Source of the DNA: Flavobacteriaceae bacterium S0862
GTDB lineage: Bacteria; Bacteroidota; Bacteroidia; Flavobacteriales; Flavobacteriaceae
Direction of reading: 5' to 3'
Length of the DNA stretch: 64,000 nucleotides
NCBI GenBank assembly: GCA_023015825.1
Contig: JALKAW010000001.1
Coordinates: forward strand, 856,509-920,508
Shown here one piece after another: positions 18,301 through 26,931 of this stretch (position 1 is the first letter of the stretch; each line of letters opens with the position of its first letter). A program made the position numbers and the translations under genes. Below the pieces are notes generated by a model, which saw only the letters and a list, made by a program, of their open reading frames with translations, searched no databases and was not told where the DNA came from.

Positions 18301-19428
18301 ATGAAAATTAATAAGTATCTACTATTTGGCTTAATAAGTATTTTAGTTTCCTGTAAATCAACAAGAAATCAAGTTTCTTTAGAAAAGAATACTCCTAAAA
18401 ATGTCATTTTACTTATTGGTGATGGTACAGGGTTATCACAAATATCCTCTGCTTTTTACTTTAAAAAAACACCTCCAAATTATGGTCGTTTTAAGCAAGT
18501 AGGGCTTATAAAAACATCTTCTTCTCGCCAAGACATTACCGATTCTGCAGCTGGAGCAACGGCATTTGCAAGTGGTGTAAAGTCTTACAATGGAGCTATT
18601 GGGGTTGCTGATGATTCAACCGAAGTTGCTACTATAGTAGAAATTGTGTCACCTAAAAACATTAATACTGGTGTTGTTTCAACATCTTCAATTGTTCATG
18701 CTACCCCAGCATGTTTCTATGCTCATGTATTAAATAGAGGACTTTATGAAGAAATTGCATCAGATATGGTAGCTTCAGATATTAATTTTTTTGCTGGAGG
18801 AGGTACAAAGTTTTTCAATAAAAGGGCAGATGAAAGAAATTTACTGAAAGAATTGGAAACCAAAGGATTTAACATTGATACAACTAAATTAGGCGACATT
18901 AATAGCATTAAATCGTATTCCAAAGCTGGTTATTTGTTTAAGCCAGAACACATGGCACCTGCGGCTAAGGGGAGAGGAAATTTTTTACCTACTGCAACCG
19001 AATTAGGAATACAATTTTTAAGTAAAAATGATTCGAATTTTTTTTTAATGGTAGAAGGCTCACAAATAGATTGGGGAGGCCATGGCAACGATGCTAAATA
19101 TTTAATTACAGAACTTATTGATTTTGATTATGCTATTGGTAAAGCTTTAGATTTTGCAGAAAAAGATGGTAATACTTTGGTCATTGTAACAGCTGATCAT
19201 GAAACAGGAGGATTTACGCTTTCATCAACTACAAAAAAGACCGAAGAAGGTAGGGAATATAGTGATTACAATGAGATTACAGGAACCTTTTCAACTGATG
19301 GGCATTCTGCTGCTTTAATTCCCGTATTTGCTTATGGTCCAGGAGCTGAAGAGTTTTCGGGGATTTATGAAAACACAGAGATCTTCCATAAAATCATGAA
19401 ATTGACGAAATGGAAAAACAGTAAGTAG
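18301..19428 (+). CDS. alkaline phosphatase (lipoprotein)
   Basis: PhoA-superfamily phosphomonoesterase of 375 residues. It has a lipobox ISILVSC with Cys18, so it is a lipoprotein of the cell envelope. Motifs are NVILLIGDGTGLSQISSA (first metal Asp), DSAAGATAFASG near residue 81 with the nucleophile Ser82, and TADHETGG near 298 with metal-binding Asp299 and His300. TDGHSAALIPVFAYGPGA near the end supplies the last metal His. It is shorter than E. coli PhoA but usual for Bacteroidota members. It probably releases phosphate from organic esters outside the cytoplasm. Confidence 0.94.
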   Translation: MKINKYLLFGLISILVSCKSTRNQVSLEKNTPKNVILLIGDGTGLSQISSAFYFKKTPPNYGRFKQVGLIKTSSSRQDITDSAAGATAFASGVKSYNGAIGVADDSTEVATIVEIVSPKNINTGVVSTSSIVHATPACFYAHVLNRGLYEEIASDMVASDINFFAGGGTKFFNKRADERNLLKELETKGFNIDTTKLGDINSIKSYSKAGYLFKPEHMAPAAKGRGNFLPTATELGIQFLSKNDSNFFLMVEGSQIDWGGHGNDAKYLITELIDFDYAIGKALDFAEKDGNTLVIVTADHETGGFTLSSTTKKTEEGREYSDYNEITGTFSTDGHSAALIPVFAYGPGAEEFSGIYENTEIFHKIMKLTKWKNSK

Positions 19429-19464
19429 GCATTGAGTAAGTGCTAAGCAACTAAAACATTAATT

Positions 19465-20832
19465 ATGAAGCATAATATTTTTCTTGTATCAATTGTATTA
19501 CTTTTTGTTTTTGTTGGATGTAAAAACGAAGATGATATTGATAAGTATTCTTATAATCTTGGTGTTATTGGTGCGTTTTCAGAATTAGTTAATTCAGGCA
19601 CAAAACAACTAGCTTTAAGTGCAACCTTAACTTCTGAAGAAATGGATGCATTTGTTGAGGACGCTAAAAAAATAGCCTCAAGACATGAAGTCTCGATTTA
19701 TAGAGAGCCCGATTTAATTGTTACTAACTTATTCCCAGCAAATATTGCTAAAGATTTAGAGGTATTATTGCTATTCCAAGGAACTACCTTAGATGAATAT
19801 TTGGCTTTAAAAGGTGAGCAAGCTATACTTATTAAAGAAAATAGATACACTAACGAAGCTCAATTAGATATTTCTAGGTGTTTTGGAAGAATGCTAAGTT
19901 ATAGTCCAAGAAAAATTAACGCATTAATTTCTCAAAACATGTCTTTTAGAACCATGGATGATTTTGGTATTAAAGCTCATAACGTGTTTCTATATTATAA
20001 AGACTTAGAAAAGGCAACAGAGTTTTATTCTAAAATTCTTGGTTTGGAAGTTGTGGCAGATTATACGTTTGCAAAAATAATTAGAGTCACAACAGACTCC
20101 TATATCATTTTAGTAGATGCTGAGAAAGGCATGCATACTGCCGAAGAGCCAAAAACAGTAGCAATCGCTTTGTTAACCGATAAGCTTATAGAATGGTATA
20201 ACCATTTAAAAGAACAAAACGTCAAGATAAAGTATGAGTACAAACCCAAGCAAGGAGGCGCTCATGATGGTTTTGTAGCTGTAGATCCGGAAGGCTATTT
20301 ACTAGAGTTCGAGATGTTTAAACAGCATCCAGAAAATGAACGATTTATACCAATTCTTGAACAAAATAAGAATAAACAAGTAGATGCAAGTAATGAAAGT
20401 ACAGTACCTGAAGGATTAGGGTTTCATTCAACCATAACTTGGTTGTATTATAAAGATGTTTTGGCGATGGAAAACTTTTATCAGAATGTTTTGGGCTTAG
20501 AGTTAGTAGCAGACCAAGGTTGGGCTAAAATCTATAAAGTCTCAGATACTGGGTTTTTGGGTATTGTTGATGAACTAAGAGGCATGCATAAGTTTTCTAA
20601 AGAAAAAGCCGTAAATGTTGGGTTTATTTTAGACGATATTGAGGGTTGGTTTAATTATGTACAAGAGCATGAGCCGTTTAAACTACGTACTAACAAACTA
20701 GAAATAGAATCTGGTAAAAAGTACACCGCATTTGTTGGCAATGGACCTGAAGATTATTATTTAGAATTCGATTTTTTTCATCCACATGATGAAAACACAA
20801 TACTTTTGGAATATTTAAATTCAAAAGACTGA
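19465..20832 (+). CDS. lipoprotein with two VOC (glyoxalase-fold) domains
   Basis: The 455 residues start with a lipobox VFVGC (Cys19). Residues about 30-160 form an unrecognised domain. Two vicinal-oxygen-chelate modules follow: AHNVFLYYKDLEKATEFYSK near 175, with EGYLLEFEMF near 278, and TITWLYYKDVLAMENFYQN near 320, with EDYYLEFDFF near 433. The Glu of YLLEFE and YLEFD sits where VOC enzymes bind metal. VOC proteins are normally cytoplasmic; a lipid-anchored double VOC is unusual. The substrate is unknown. It follows the phosphatase gene by 36 bases and is probably cotranscribed with it. Confidence 0.8.
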   Translation: MKHNIFLVSIVLLFVFVGCKNEDDIDKYSYNLGVIGAFSELVNSGTKQLALSATLTSEEMDAFVEDAKKIASRHEVSIYREPDLIVTNLFPANIAKDLEVLLLFQGTTLDEYLALKGEQAILIKENRYTNEAQLDISRCFGRMLSYSPRKINALISQNMSFRTMDDFGIKAHNVFLYYKDLEKATEFYSKILGLEVVADYTFAKIIRVTTDSYIILVDAEKGMHTAEEPKTVAIALLTDKLIEWYNHLKEQNVKIKYEYKPKQGGAHDGFVAVDPEGYLLEFEMFKQHPENERFIPILEQNKNKQVDASNESTVPEGLGFHSTITWLYYKDVLAMENFYQNVLGLELVADQGWAKIYKVSDTGFLGIVDELRGMHKFSKEKAVNVGFILDDIEGWFNYVQEHEPFKLRTNKLEIESGKKYTAFVGNGPEDYYLEFDFFHPHDENTILLEYLNSKD

Positions 20833-20854
20833 TAATTATATATAATAACAACAC

Positions 20855-21409
20855 ATGATAAAATTATTCAAAAACACATGCCTATCGCTAAGGTCTTTGA
20901 CAAAGCTAACTTTTGTTTTTCTGCTAATTTCAGTTTCTTGTTCAGATAATAAAACTTATAGTTTAAAAACATCAGAACAAGTTTTAGAAATAAGGAAACC
21001 GATTCATGAACTATATAAAAGCCTAAAATTAGAAGATGAAAAAACACCTAATTTTGAATTTATTTATTCCCTATTTACAAAAACGGCTAAGTTGGGTTAC
21101 GTTAAGGATGATAGTCTTATCTTAAAATCACCTAACGAGTATTTTAGTGGGATGAAAGGAGCTATTGATAAGGGAATTATAAAGTTACTTCATGAATGGG
21201 AAATTAAAGGAAAAACAGAATATTTTGGAAATGTTGCTCATCATTTAAGTACTTATGGTGTATACTTCGGCACCACTGATTCAATTGCAGAAAGAGGAGT
21301 GACAAGTTTTCAGCTAATAAGAATAAAAGAAGCCTGGAAAATTCAATCTATGATTTGGAAAGCAGAAGATGAGAGTTCAAAAATCCCATCTAATTACCTG
21401 GAAAATTAA
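20855..21409 (+). CDS. SnoaL/DUF4440-like lipoprotein
   Basis: The 184-residue protein has an N-terminal hydrophobic segment and lipobox ISVSC (Cys29). The mature part, with IHELYKSLKLEDEK and a late GVTSFQLIRIKEAWKIQSMIW, fits the NTF2/SnoaL fold, here as an envelope lipoprotein. No enzymatic residues can be pointed out. It lies 22 bases after the VOC lipoprotein and 6 bases before the first DUF6090 gene, so it probably belongs to one transcript. Confidence 0.7.
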   Translation: MIKLFKNTCLSLRSLTKLTFVFLLISVSCSDNKTYSLKTSEQVLEIRKPIHELYKSLKLEDEKTPNFEFIYSLFTKTAKLGYVKDDSLILKSPNEYFSGMKGAIDKGIIKLLHEWEIKGKTEYFGNVAHHLSTYGVYFGTTDSIAERGVTSFQLIRIKEAWKIQSMIWKAEDESSKIPSNYLEN

Positions 21410-21415
21410 TTAACA

Positions 21416-22180
21416 ATGATAAAATTTTTCCGAAAAATACGCTATAACCTTATGGAGCAAAATAAAACAGGCAAATACTTTAAATATGCCATTGGTGAGA
21501 TTATATTGGTGGTTATTGGTATTTTGATTGCCTTACAAATAAACAATTGGAATGAAAGTCGAAAAGAAACTATTCAGGAGCAGTTTATTTTGAAAAGATT
21601 GAGCACTGATATTACTTCAGATATAAGTCAAGTGTCCAGTGAAATAGCATTAATTGACAAAAATTCAGAAGAATTGAAATTTTGCATAGATGTGATTCTA
21701 CGAAAGAAAAAGTCAAGTATTAATGTCTTTCGTGATAACTTAAAATCTGTGCTTAATCTCAGTTCGTTTAACCAAAATAAAACAGCATTCAATAATATTA
21801 TATCATCAGGTCAAATTGAGTATATAAAGAACCAGAATTTAACAGACTCCATTACAAAATATTACAATTTTAGATACCAAGGTTGGGACACTGCTATGCT
21901 GGATTACACAAGAAATATTATAGCACCTTTTATGTTAAATTTTGATCATACGCCACAAGCTACACCAGGCTTAGAAGGGTATGATGATTTTACAAAGGTC
22001 GATATAAAACAGTCTAAAATACCTCCTAAAACTATTGAAGATTATAGAGATGAGATTTTTGTTTTAAATATGTTACGTCAAAAATTATATAATTTGGAAG
22101 GACAAAAAACAGCATATAAAATGCTAAAAATAACTATGCAACAACTAATAGAACAAATTAATGCCGAAATTAAATACTAG
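21416..22180 (+). CDS. DUF6090-family membrane protein (copy 1)
   Basis: A 254-residue protein with the family hallmark N-terminus: MIKFFRKIRYNLMEQNKTGK, then YAIGEIILVVIGILIALQINNWNE, one transmembrane helix near residues 28-47. The rest is a soluble helical domain without recognisable catalytic residues. The positively charged N-terminus suggests that the C-terminal part faces the periplasm. The first 70 bases or so are nearly identical to copies 2 and 3 downstream, although their C-terminal parts are unrelated by eye. The function is unknown. Confidence 0.85.
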   Translation: MIKFFRKIRYNLMEQNKTGKYFKYAIGEIILVVIGILIALQINNWNESRKETIQEQFILKRLSTDITSDISQVSSEIALIDKNSEELKFCIDVILRKKKSSINVFRDNLKSVLNLSSFNQNKTAFNNIISSGQIEYIKNQNLTDSITKYYNFRYQGWDTAMLDYTRNIIAPFMLNFDHTPQATPGLEGYDDFTKVDIKQSKIPPKTIEDYRDEIFVLNMLRQKLYNLEGQKTAYKMLKITMQQLIEQINAEIKY

Positions 22181-22183
22181 CCA

Positions 22184-23206
22184 ATGATAAAATTCTTTAG
22201 AAAAATACGCTATAACCTTATGGAGCAAAATAAAACAGGCAAATACATTAAATATGCCATTGGTGAAATAATACTTGTTATTATTGGTATTCTTATAGCC
22301 TTAAGCCTTAACAAGAAAGCAGAACAGAAACAGGCCGAAGCCAAAGTTGATACTATTTTTGAAGATGTTTTAAAGGAGTTAGAGAATGATATTAATCAAA
22401 GTACAAATTTGATAAGTTACTATCGAATAAAAGATTCTTTAGCGAGCTTAGTTTTAAATACAGAGTTAACTTATGAGGATTATGCCAACGAAAATAGTTC
22501 AGAGCTATGGAGTGTAGCTACCAAGAAGAGTCCTTATAATACTTCTAATAAAGCTTATAATTTGTTAATGGGCAATATTGATGTAATTCCTGATAAATAT
22601 AATGAAGCTGTTTCAATTTTAGATCGTTTACATACTATAGTTAAACCACAGATTGATGAATATAATGATATAGTTTGGGAGCTCGTAAAAAAGAACTTTG
22701 ACGATTTCGAGGAGAACCATGCTTGGTACAAATTGCCTGATTACAAAAAAAGCAAAGAAGCTATTGATTATAGATTGAATAATTATAAATATAAAAACAA
22801 AGTAAGGCGGTATAGAGTAGAGGCTTTTTCACATAGAGTACATATAGGACAGTATAGATTCTATTCTATTAAGGCTTATAAACAGATAGCTGCAATATTA
22901 AATAAACCAATAGATTCTTTGAGTTTCATAATTGACTATAAAGGTCTTGAAAAGTACTCAGGTGATTTTGTGAATAAATTGATTACTCAATCCAAAATTA
23001 ATATTTCGCTAGAAGAAGATCGCCTTAAATTAAAAAGAAAAGGTATAAAAGATGATGTTCTTTTGGGTTTAAGCTCAGAGCAAATTTTCTTTATAGGCAA
23101 CCCAAAAAATGCCTATTACCATTTTAATGAGAATATTGAAACTGGAATTATCACGCTTACAGAGTATAAAGGCCATGAAGCAATAACATATACTAAGATA
23201 GATTAA
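22184..23206 (+). CDS. DUF6090-family membrane protein (copy 2)
   Basis: A 340-residue paralogue that begins 3 bases after copy 1. The N-terminal 45 residues match copy 1 and copy 3 (MIKFFRKIRYNLMEQNKTGK, IGEIILVIIGILIALSLN), but the WNE motif after the helix is replaced by NKKAEQKQ. The remaining 290 residues are charged and helical. The C-terminal 80 residues (LERKG-like then FFIGNPKNAYYHFNEN) look like an extra beta-rich module missing from the other copies. The function is unknown. Confidence 0.83.
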   Translation: MIKFFRKIRYNLMEQNKTGKYIKYAIGEIILVIIGILIALSLNKKAEQKQAEAKVDTIFEDVLKELENDINQSTNLISYYRIKDSLASLVLNTELTYEDYANENSSELWSVATKKSPYNTSNKAYNLLMGNIDVIPDKYNEAVSILDRLHTIVKPQIDEYNDIVWELVKKNFDDFEENHAWYKLPDYKKSKEAIDYRLNNYKYKNKVRRYRVEAFSHRVHIGQYRFYSIKAYKQIAAILNKPIDSLSFIIDYKGLEKYSGDFVNKLITQSKINISLEEDRLKLKRKGIKDDVLLGLSSEQIFFIGNPKNAYYHFNENIETGIITLTEYKGHEAITYTKID

Positions 23207-23223
23207 GTTTTAATATTTAAGTT

Positions 23224-23961
23224 ATGATAAAATTCTTTCGAAAAATACGCTATAACCTTATGGAGCAAAATAAAACAGGCAAATACATTAAATATGCCAT
23301 TGGTGAAATTGTACTAGTAGTTATTGGAATACTGATTGCACTTTCAATAAATAATTGGAACGAAGGAAGAAAGAATGATCAAAAAGAATCTCTTTTAATT
23401 AAAAATATAATAGAAGATCTAAATTTAGACTCAGTTCACATCAACCAATCTTTGAATGAATTAACGAATCAATTAGATGTTGTAGACGATTTGATTGGAA
23501 AGGTACTCGATAGTAAAAAAATATTGGATTATAATTCTATGGGTCTTGTGCGATACTCATCAGATTTTCGACCTATTTCTCAGAGAAACCATGCTGAGCC
23601 TATAAGCAATCTGGAAAATAAATTTACTCGAAAAACACTTCAAAACTATTTTTTAAAGGAAGATAAGGTATTAGACATTTTCAAAGAGTATGAAGACATT
23701 ATTCATAACAAAATCAGACCTCATTTAAGTGATGTTGGGATGCACAATCTTAAATCCCTTTATGAAGAATCAGATAAAACGAGGCAGGTACTTCTTCAAC
23801 CAGAAATTCTTGAAGAACAATTGGGCAATATAAAATTTCAACAGCTCCTTTTTGAACGACGACTCAAAACTGATGCATTCAAAGGATTATTGAACGAGCT
23901 AAAGATTGATAATCAAACGCTTATAAAAACTCTTAGTGAGAATAATAATAATTTATTTTAA
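23224..23961 (+). CDS. DUF6090-family membrane protein (copy 3)
   Basis: A 245-residue paralogue with the same anchor (MIKFFRKIRYNLMEQNKTGK, then IVLVVIGILIALSINNWNEG). The soluble part starts with a coiled-coil-like helix (LNLDSVHINQSLNELTNQLD) and has ISNLENKFTRKTLQNYF near residue 138, a position where copies 1, 4 and 5 have a comparable NG/SG-containing segment. It ends the DUF6090 run; YtxH follows after 69 bases. The function is unknown. Confidence 0.85.
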   Translation: MIKFFRKIRYNLMEQNKTGKYIKYAIGEIVLVVIGILIALSINNWNEGRKNDQKESLLIKNIIEDLNLDSVHINQSLNELTNQLDVVDDLIGKVLDSKKILDYNSMGLVRYSSDFRPISQRNHAEPISNLENKFTRKTLQNYFLKEDKVLDIFKEYEDIIHNKIRPHLSDVGMHNLKSLYEESDKTRQVLLQPEILEEQLGNIKFQQLLFERRLKTDAFKGLLNELKIDNQTLIKTLSENNNNLF

Positions 23962-24030
23962 GGTTATTTGTAACAAATCACTTATTTCTAAGACTCATTA
24001 GTTAGAAGTTTAATTAAAAAAATAAAAATT

Positions 24031-24354
24031 ATGATTCAGTATAAAGGAGCTATTGTGTTAGGTGTATTAGTAGGAGCAGCTGCGGGTATTTTATTAGCAC
24101 CAGAAAAAGGAAGTGTTACAAGAGATAACCTTAAAAGAGAGGCTAAAGATATTAAAAACAAATTATCTAAAGATTTTGCTGAGCTTAAAGACGATTTATC
24201 TAAAACAGCAGCATCTGGAAAAGAAAAGTTTAAAGAAGAAGCAAAAGAATTTAAGGTAAAAGCAAGTAAGCAAACTGAAAAAGCTATTACATTTTTAGAA
24301 AAACAACTGGCAATTCTAAAAGAAAAGAATAAAACGTTTCAGGCTACAAGCTAG
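24031..24354 (+). CDS. YtxH-domain protein
   Basis: A 107-residue protein with the YtxH signature: GAIVLGVLVGAAAGILLAPEKGS, a glycine-rich N-terminal membrane helix followed by LAP. A long Lys/Glu/Ala-rich amphipathic helix runs to the end (DIKNKLSKDFAELKDDLSKTA). Members of this family are stress-associated envelope proteins of unknown activity. It is closed by a strong terminator at 24372-24402. Confidence 0.9.
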   Translation: MIQYKGAIVLGVLVGAAAGILLAPEKGSVTRDNLKREAKDIKNKLSKDFAELKDDLSKTAASGKEKFKEEAKEFKVKASKQTEKAITFLEKQLAILKEKNKTFQATS

Positions 24355-24371
24355 TAAACAAAGGGTTATAA

Positions 24372-24402
24372 AAAAGGCTTGTACTACTAATACAAGCCTT
24401 TT
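24372..24402. terminator. bidirectional intrinsic terminator after ytxH
   Basis: AAAAGGCTTGTA (24372-24383) pairs perfectly over 12 bases with TACAAGCCTTTT (24391-24402), with a 7-base loop. It lies between two convergent genes and serves both strands. Confidence 0.95.
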
Positions 24403-24422
24403 ATATTTTCTAGGTAAAGTAG

Positions 24423-25130
24423 TTACCAAGCACCAAGAAGAATTCGTAATGCAGATCCCTTTATTTCTACATTACCATCATTAGCCCGACGTTCAGTTTG
24501 AGCTTTTTGCCTTGCTTCTCGAGCCTTTTCTGGTAATAGTGCACCTGCACCACCAATTGCTGATTTCATATCTTTAAATCCAACTACAGCCACGCGATTA
24601 TACTCTCCCCAACCTTCACCTAGCATTGGTGAAGCCAAAAGTGATAATGTATCATCGGGTCTGTGTTTTGAATGAAATTTAGCATACGCTTCGTCAAAAG
24701 CTTGAGTGTCATCAGCTTGAAGTAGATAAATACGTTGAAAAGGAAATCGCTGCCCTTCTCCTTCATCCATATGAATGCTAATATGTCTACCAAGGGCTGA
24801 ACCACCTCCATTTTTGGTATGTTGATTAACCTGAGTTATAAATAGTGCAAATTTTTCATCATTACTTGCATACATTTCGCCTAAAGCATCCTGTGTTCCC
24901 GAAAAGACAATGTGATGTGTAGCTTTTTCTGATCCATCTTGGAAATGATTTTCAAATAAACGAACAAAAATGCCTTCCGGCTTGTTGTTAGAATAATAAT
25001 CATCAATTAGTTTAACAACTGTTGCTTGATTTTCGGGCTCAACAACAAAACTATACATACTATAATAGTTATCTTGAGCATTTACTGCCAATGCAAAAAG
25101 CATTGAAAATAGTAATACAAATTTTTTCAT
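24423..25130 (-). CDS. secreted protein of unknown function
   Basis: The 235 residues start with a signal peptide (MKKFVLLFSMLFALAVNAQ). I do not recognise the family. The mature part appears to hold two similar ferredoxin-like halves: YYSMYSFVVEPENQATVVKL near residue 21 and RIYLLQADDTQAFDEAYAKF near 132. The C-terminus is basic and ends with SALRILLGAW. It is monocistronic, ending at the shared terminator. It is possibly a periplasmic binding or structural protein. Confidence 0.7.
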   Translation of the reverse strand: MKKFVLLFSMLFALAVNAQDNYYSMYSFVVEPENQATVVKLIDDYYSNNKPEGIFVRLFENHFQDGSEKATHHIVFSGTQDALGEMYASNDEKFALFITQVNQHTKNGGGSALGRHISIHMDEGEGQRFPFQRIYLLQADDTQAFDEAYAKFHSKHRPDDTLSLLASPMLGEGWGEYNRVAVVGFKDMKSAIGGAGALLPEKAREARQKAQTERRANDGNVEIKGSALRILLGAW

Positions 25131-25239
25131 TTTTGGTTGGTTTAAAAATTAATAGTCTTATAATATAATGAAAATTAATGAGTTAAGCCTTTTAAAGATT
25201 TTTATAAAACCAATATTGGGTAAGATTATATTAGTTATC

Positions 25240-25815
25240 CTACAAAGAGAGAAGAAAAATCTTATCTTTAATCTCTGACCATTCTTCTTTTAAAATGCCA
25301 TAACAACAGGTGCTTCGTTTAAAGCCATCAAGCATCAGGGTGTCTTTTCGTAGGATACCCTCAAGTTTAGCGCCAATTTTTTCAGCAGCTTTTCTAGAGG
25401 CTATATTGCGTTCATCAATTCTAAATTCTACCTTATCAAACTCTAAAGTTTCAAAAGCATATTGCAGCATTAAAAATTTCATATGGGTATTTAGTCCTGT
25501 GCCTTGAAACTGTTTTCCTATCCAAGTCCAACCAATATGAAGCACCTTGTTTTTCCAATTAATAAGTCCAAAACGTGTACTTCCAGCATAGGTTTGAGTT
25601 TGCTTATCAAAAATTATAAAAGGAATAATGGTTTTGTGATAATACCCATCTACAGCAACTTGCACGTAGGCTTTTAATTTTTCAGGAGTCGAAATATCAC
25701 TAGGCGAATATTGTATTAAGTTGTCTTGTTGAGCAATTTCAACAAGCTTTTTATAATTGCTTAAATCTAATAGTGAGAGTTTAACGCGCTCGTTTTCTAA
25801 TGATGGTACTTTCAT
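25240..25815 (-). CDS. GNAT-family N-acetyltransferase (RimJ/RimL-like)
   Basis: The 191-residue acetyltransferase has the RimJ/RimL-type start (ERVKLSLLDLSNYKKLVEIA), the strand and loop IGWTWIGKQFQGTGLNTHMK with the acetyl-CoA-binding Gln/Gly-x-Gly region near residue 105, and EFRIDERNIASRKAAEKIGA near 130. It catalyses acetyl transfer from acetyl-CoA, probably to an amine or protein N-terminus. Its ATG overlaps the stop of the upstream hydrolase gene (ATGA), so the two are translationally coupled. Confidence 0.88.
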   Translation of the reverse strand: MKVPSLENERVKLSLLDLSNYKKLVEIAQQDNLIQYSPSDISTPEKLKAYVQVAVDGYYHKTIIPFIIFDKQTQTYAGSTRFGLINWKNKVLHIGWTWIGKQFQGTGLNTHMKFLMLQYAFETLEFDKVEFRIDERNIASRKAAEKIGAKLEGILRKDTLMLDGFKRSTCCYGILKEEWSEIKDKIFLLSL

Positions 25816-26447
25816 ATTAGATTATTTATAAGATCAACATTAACTATGTGTTTCCCTTCAAAAGGAATGATATTCACTGTATTACCAAACAACTCAAATG
25901 CTCGAATTTTTTCTAACTCCATACGCTCATTACTCAAATACTCATCTGCAGTACCATAAATAAGTGTTACTTGAGCCTTTAAAAATTTAAAATCTTCTTT
26001 TCTTAACTCTTTTGGTATTCCACCAGACATTAATACTAATTGGCTGCACTGTAACTGTCTTGTTGCTAAATAACGCATTGCGACACTCACACCTTGGGAA
26101 TATCCAACAACAATAAGGTTTTTATCCTTTGGAATATTTTCAGCTTCAAAAACTGCATCAAAATAGCGCATTACATTGGCTGTTTCTTTTACTGTATTTT
26201 CTTTTGTAAGCCAACTTGCACCAACATGTTTAAATGCTGGTTGGATATAATATTTGTTTTGTGCCTGTGGTGCAATTATATAATTTTCTTCAGGATTTAA
26301 CTCCTTGAAATATTTTAAAAAATAGCGACTTAAATAACTCATGCCATGACAGACAAACCAGATATTTTTTGTCTTTCCGGTAAGCGTGTTTAAGCTTGAA
26401 TATGAGTTCGTGGATTTGTACGATATTTCTTTTTCAACTGAATTCAT
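25812..26447 (-). CDS. alpha/beta hydrolase (carboxylesterase-like)
   Basis: A 211-residue serine hydrolase with the nucleophile elbow VVGYSQGVS (Ser117) preceded by an FVCHGMSY oxyanion strand near residue 31. TLIYGTADEYLS near 175 holds the acidic residue, and GKHIVN near the end the His. The size fits the phospholipase/carboxylesterase group. The start at 26447 is preferred; the frame continues upstream but into the divergent thioesterase gene. It neighbours the menaquinone genes, but nothing in the sequence ties it to MenH (SHCHC synthase), whose consensus differs. The substrate is unknown. Confidence 0.78.
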   Translation of the reverse strand: MNSVEKEISYKSTNSYSSLNTLTGKTKNIWFVCHGMSYLSRYFLKYFKELNPEENYIIAPQAQNKYYIQPAFKHVGASWLTKENTVKETANVMRYFDAVFEAENIPKDKNLIVVGYSQGVSVAMRYLATRQLQCSQLVLMSGGIPKELRKEDFKFLKAQVTLIYGTADEYLSNERMELEKIRAFELFGNTVNIIPFEGKHIVNVDLINNLI

Positions 26448-26501
26448 TTTTAACTGTGGTTTTGTACATTTACATCTAGATATTAAAAGTAAACTTTTTA
26501 T

Positions 26502-26927
26502 ATGCAATTATCTAAACAAGATGCAATCGCACATGCAAATTCTATTTGCAAAAACACCCTTATGCAGACTTTAAATATTGAGTTTATTGATTTTGGCGAT
26601 GATTTTGTCATTACAAAAATGCCTGTTAACTCAAGAGTGTATCAACCAGATGGAGTGCTTCATGGTGGTGCAACCGTGGCCTTAGCAGAAACTACAGGAA
26701 GTTTTGCAGCTCACATGTTTTTAGATTTGAACGATGTTTTTGTGAGGGGTATTGAGATATCTGCAAATCATATAAAGAGTGTTAAGGATGGTTATGTATA
26801 TGCAAAAGCATCCTTTATTCACAAAGGTAGAACCACGCAATTATTACAAGTAAGAATCACTGACGACGACGACAACTTGATCTCTTTGTGTAAATTAACA
26901 ACCGTTGCAATTTCTAAATCTAAATAA
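26502..26927 (+). CDS. menI: PaaI-family hotdog thioesterase, probable MenI
   Basis: A 141-residue single hotdog domain. The family motif QPDGVLHGGATVALAETTGS (residues 48-67) holds the HGG turn and the catalytic Glu63 position. It ends 4 bases before menF. In menaquinone synthesis a thioesterase of this type hydrolyses 1,4-dihydroxy-2-naphthoyl-CoA (product of MenB) before MenA acts. The operon position makes MenI the best reading, although the family also includes phenylacetate-pathway PaaI. Confidence 0.82.
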   Translation: MQLSKQDAIAHANSICKNTLMQTLNIEFIDFGDDFVITKMPVNSRVYQPDGVLHGGATVALAETTGSFAAHMFLDLNDVFVRGIEISANHIKSVKDGYVYAKASFIHKGRTTQLLQVRITDDDDNLISLCKLTTVAISKSK

Positions 26928-26931
26928 CTTG

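Noticed and set aside
25812..26447. MenH (SHCHC synthase)
   Set aside because: Although it is near the men genes and has an alpha/beta hydrolase elbow, its size and motifs fit a carboxylesterase better, and it is transcribed away from the men genes with a GNAT gene.
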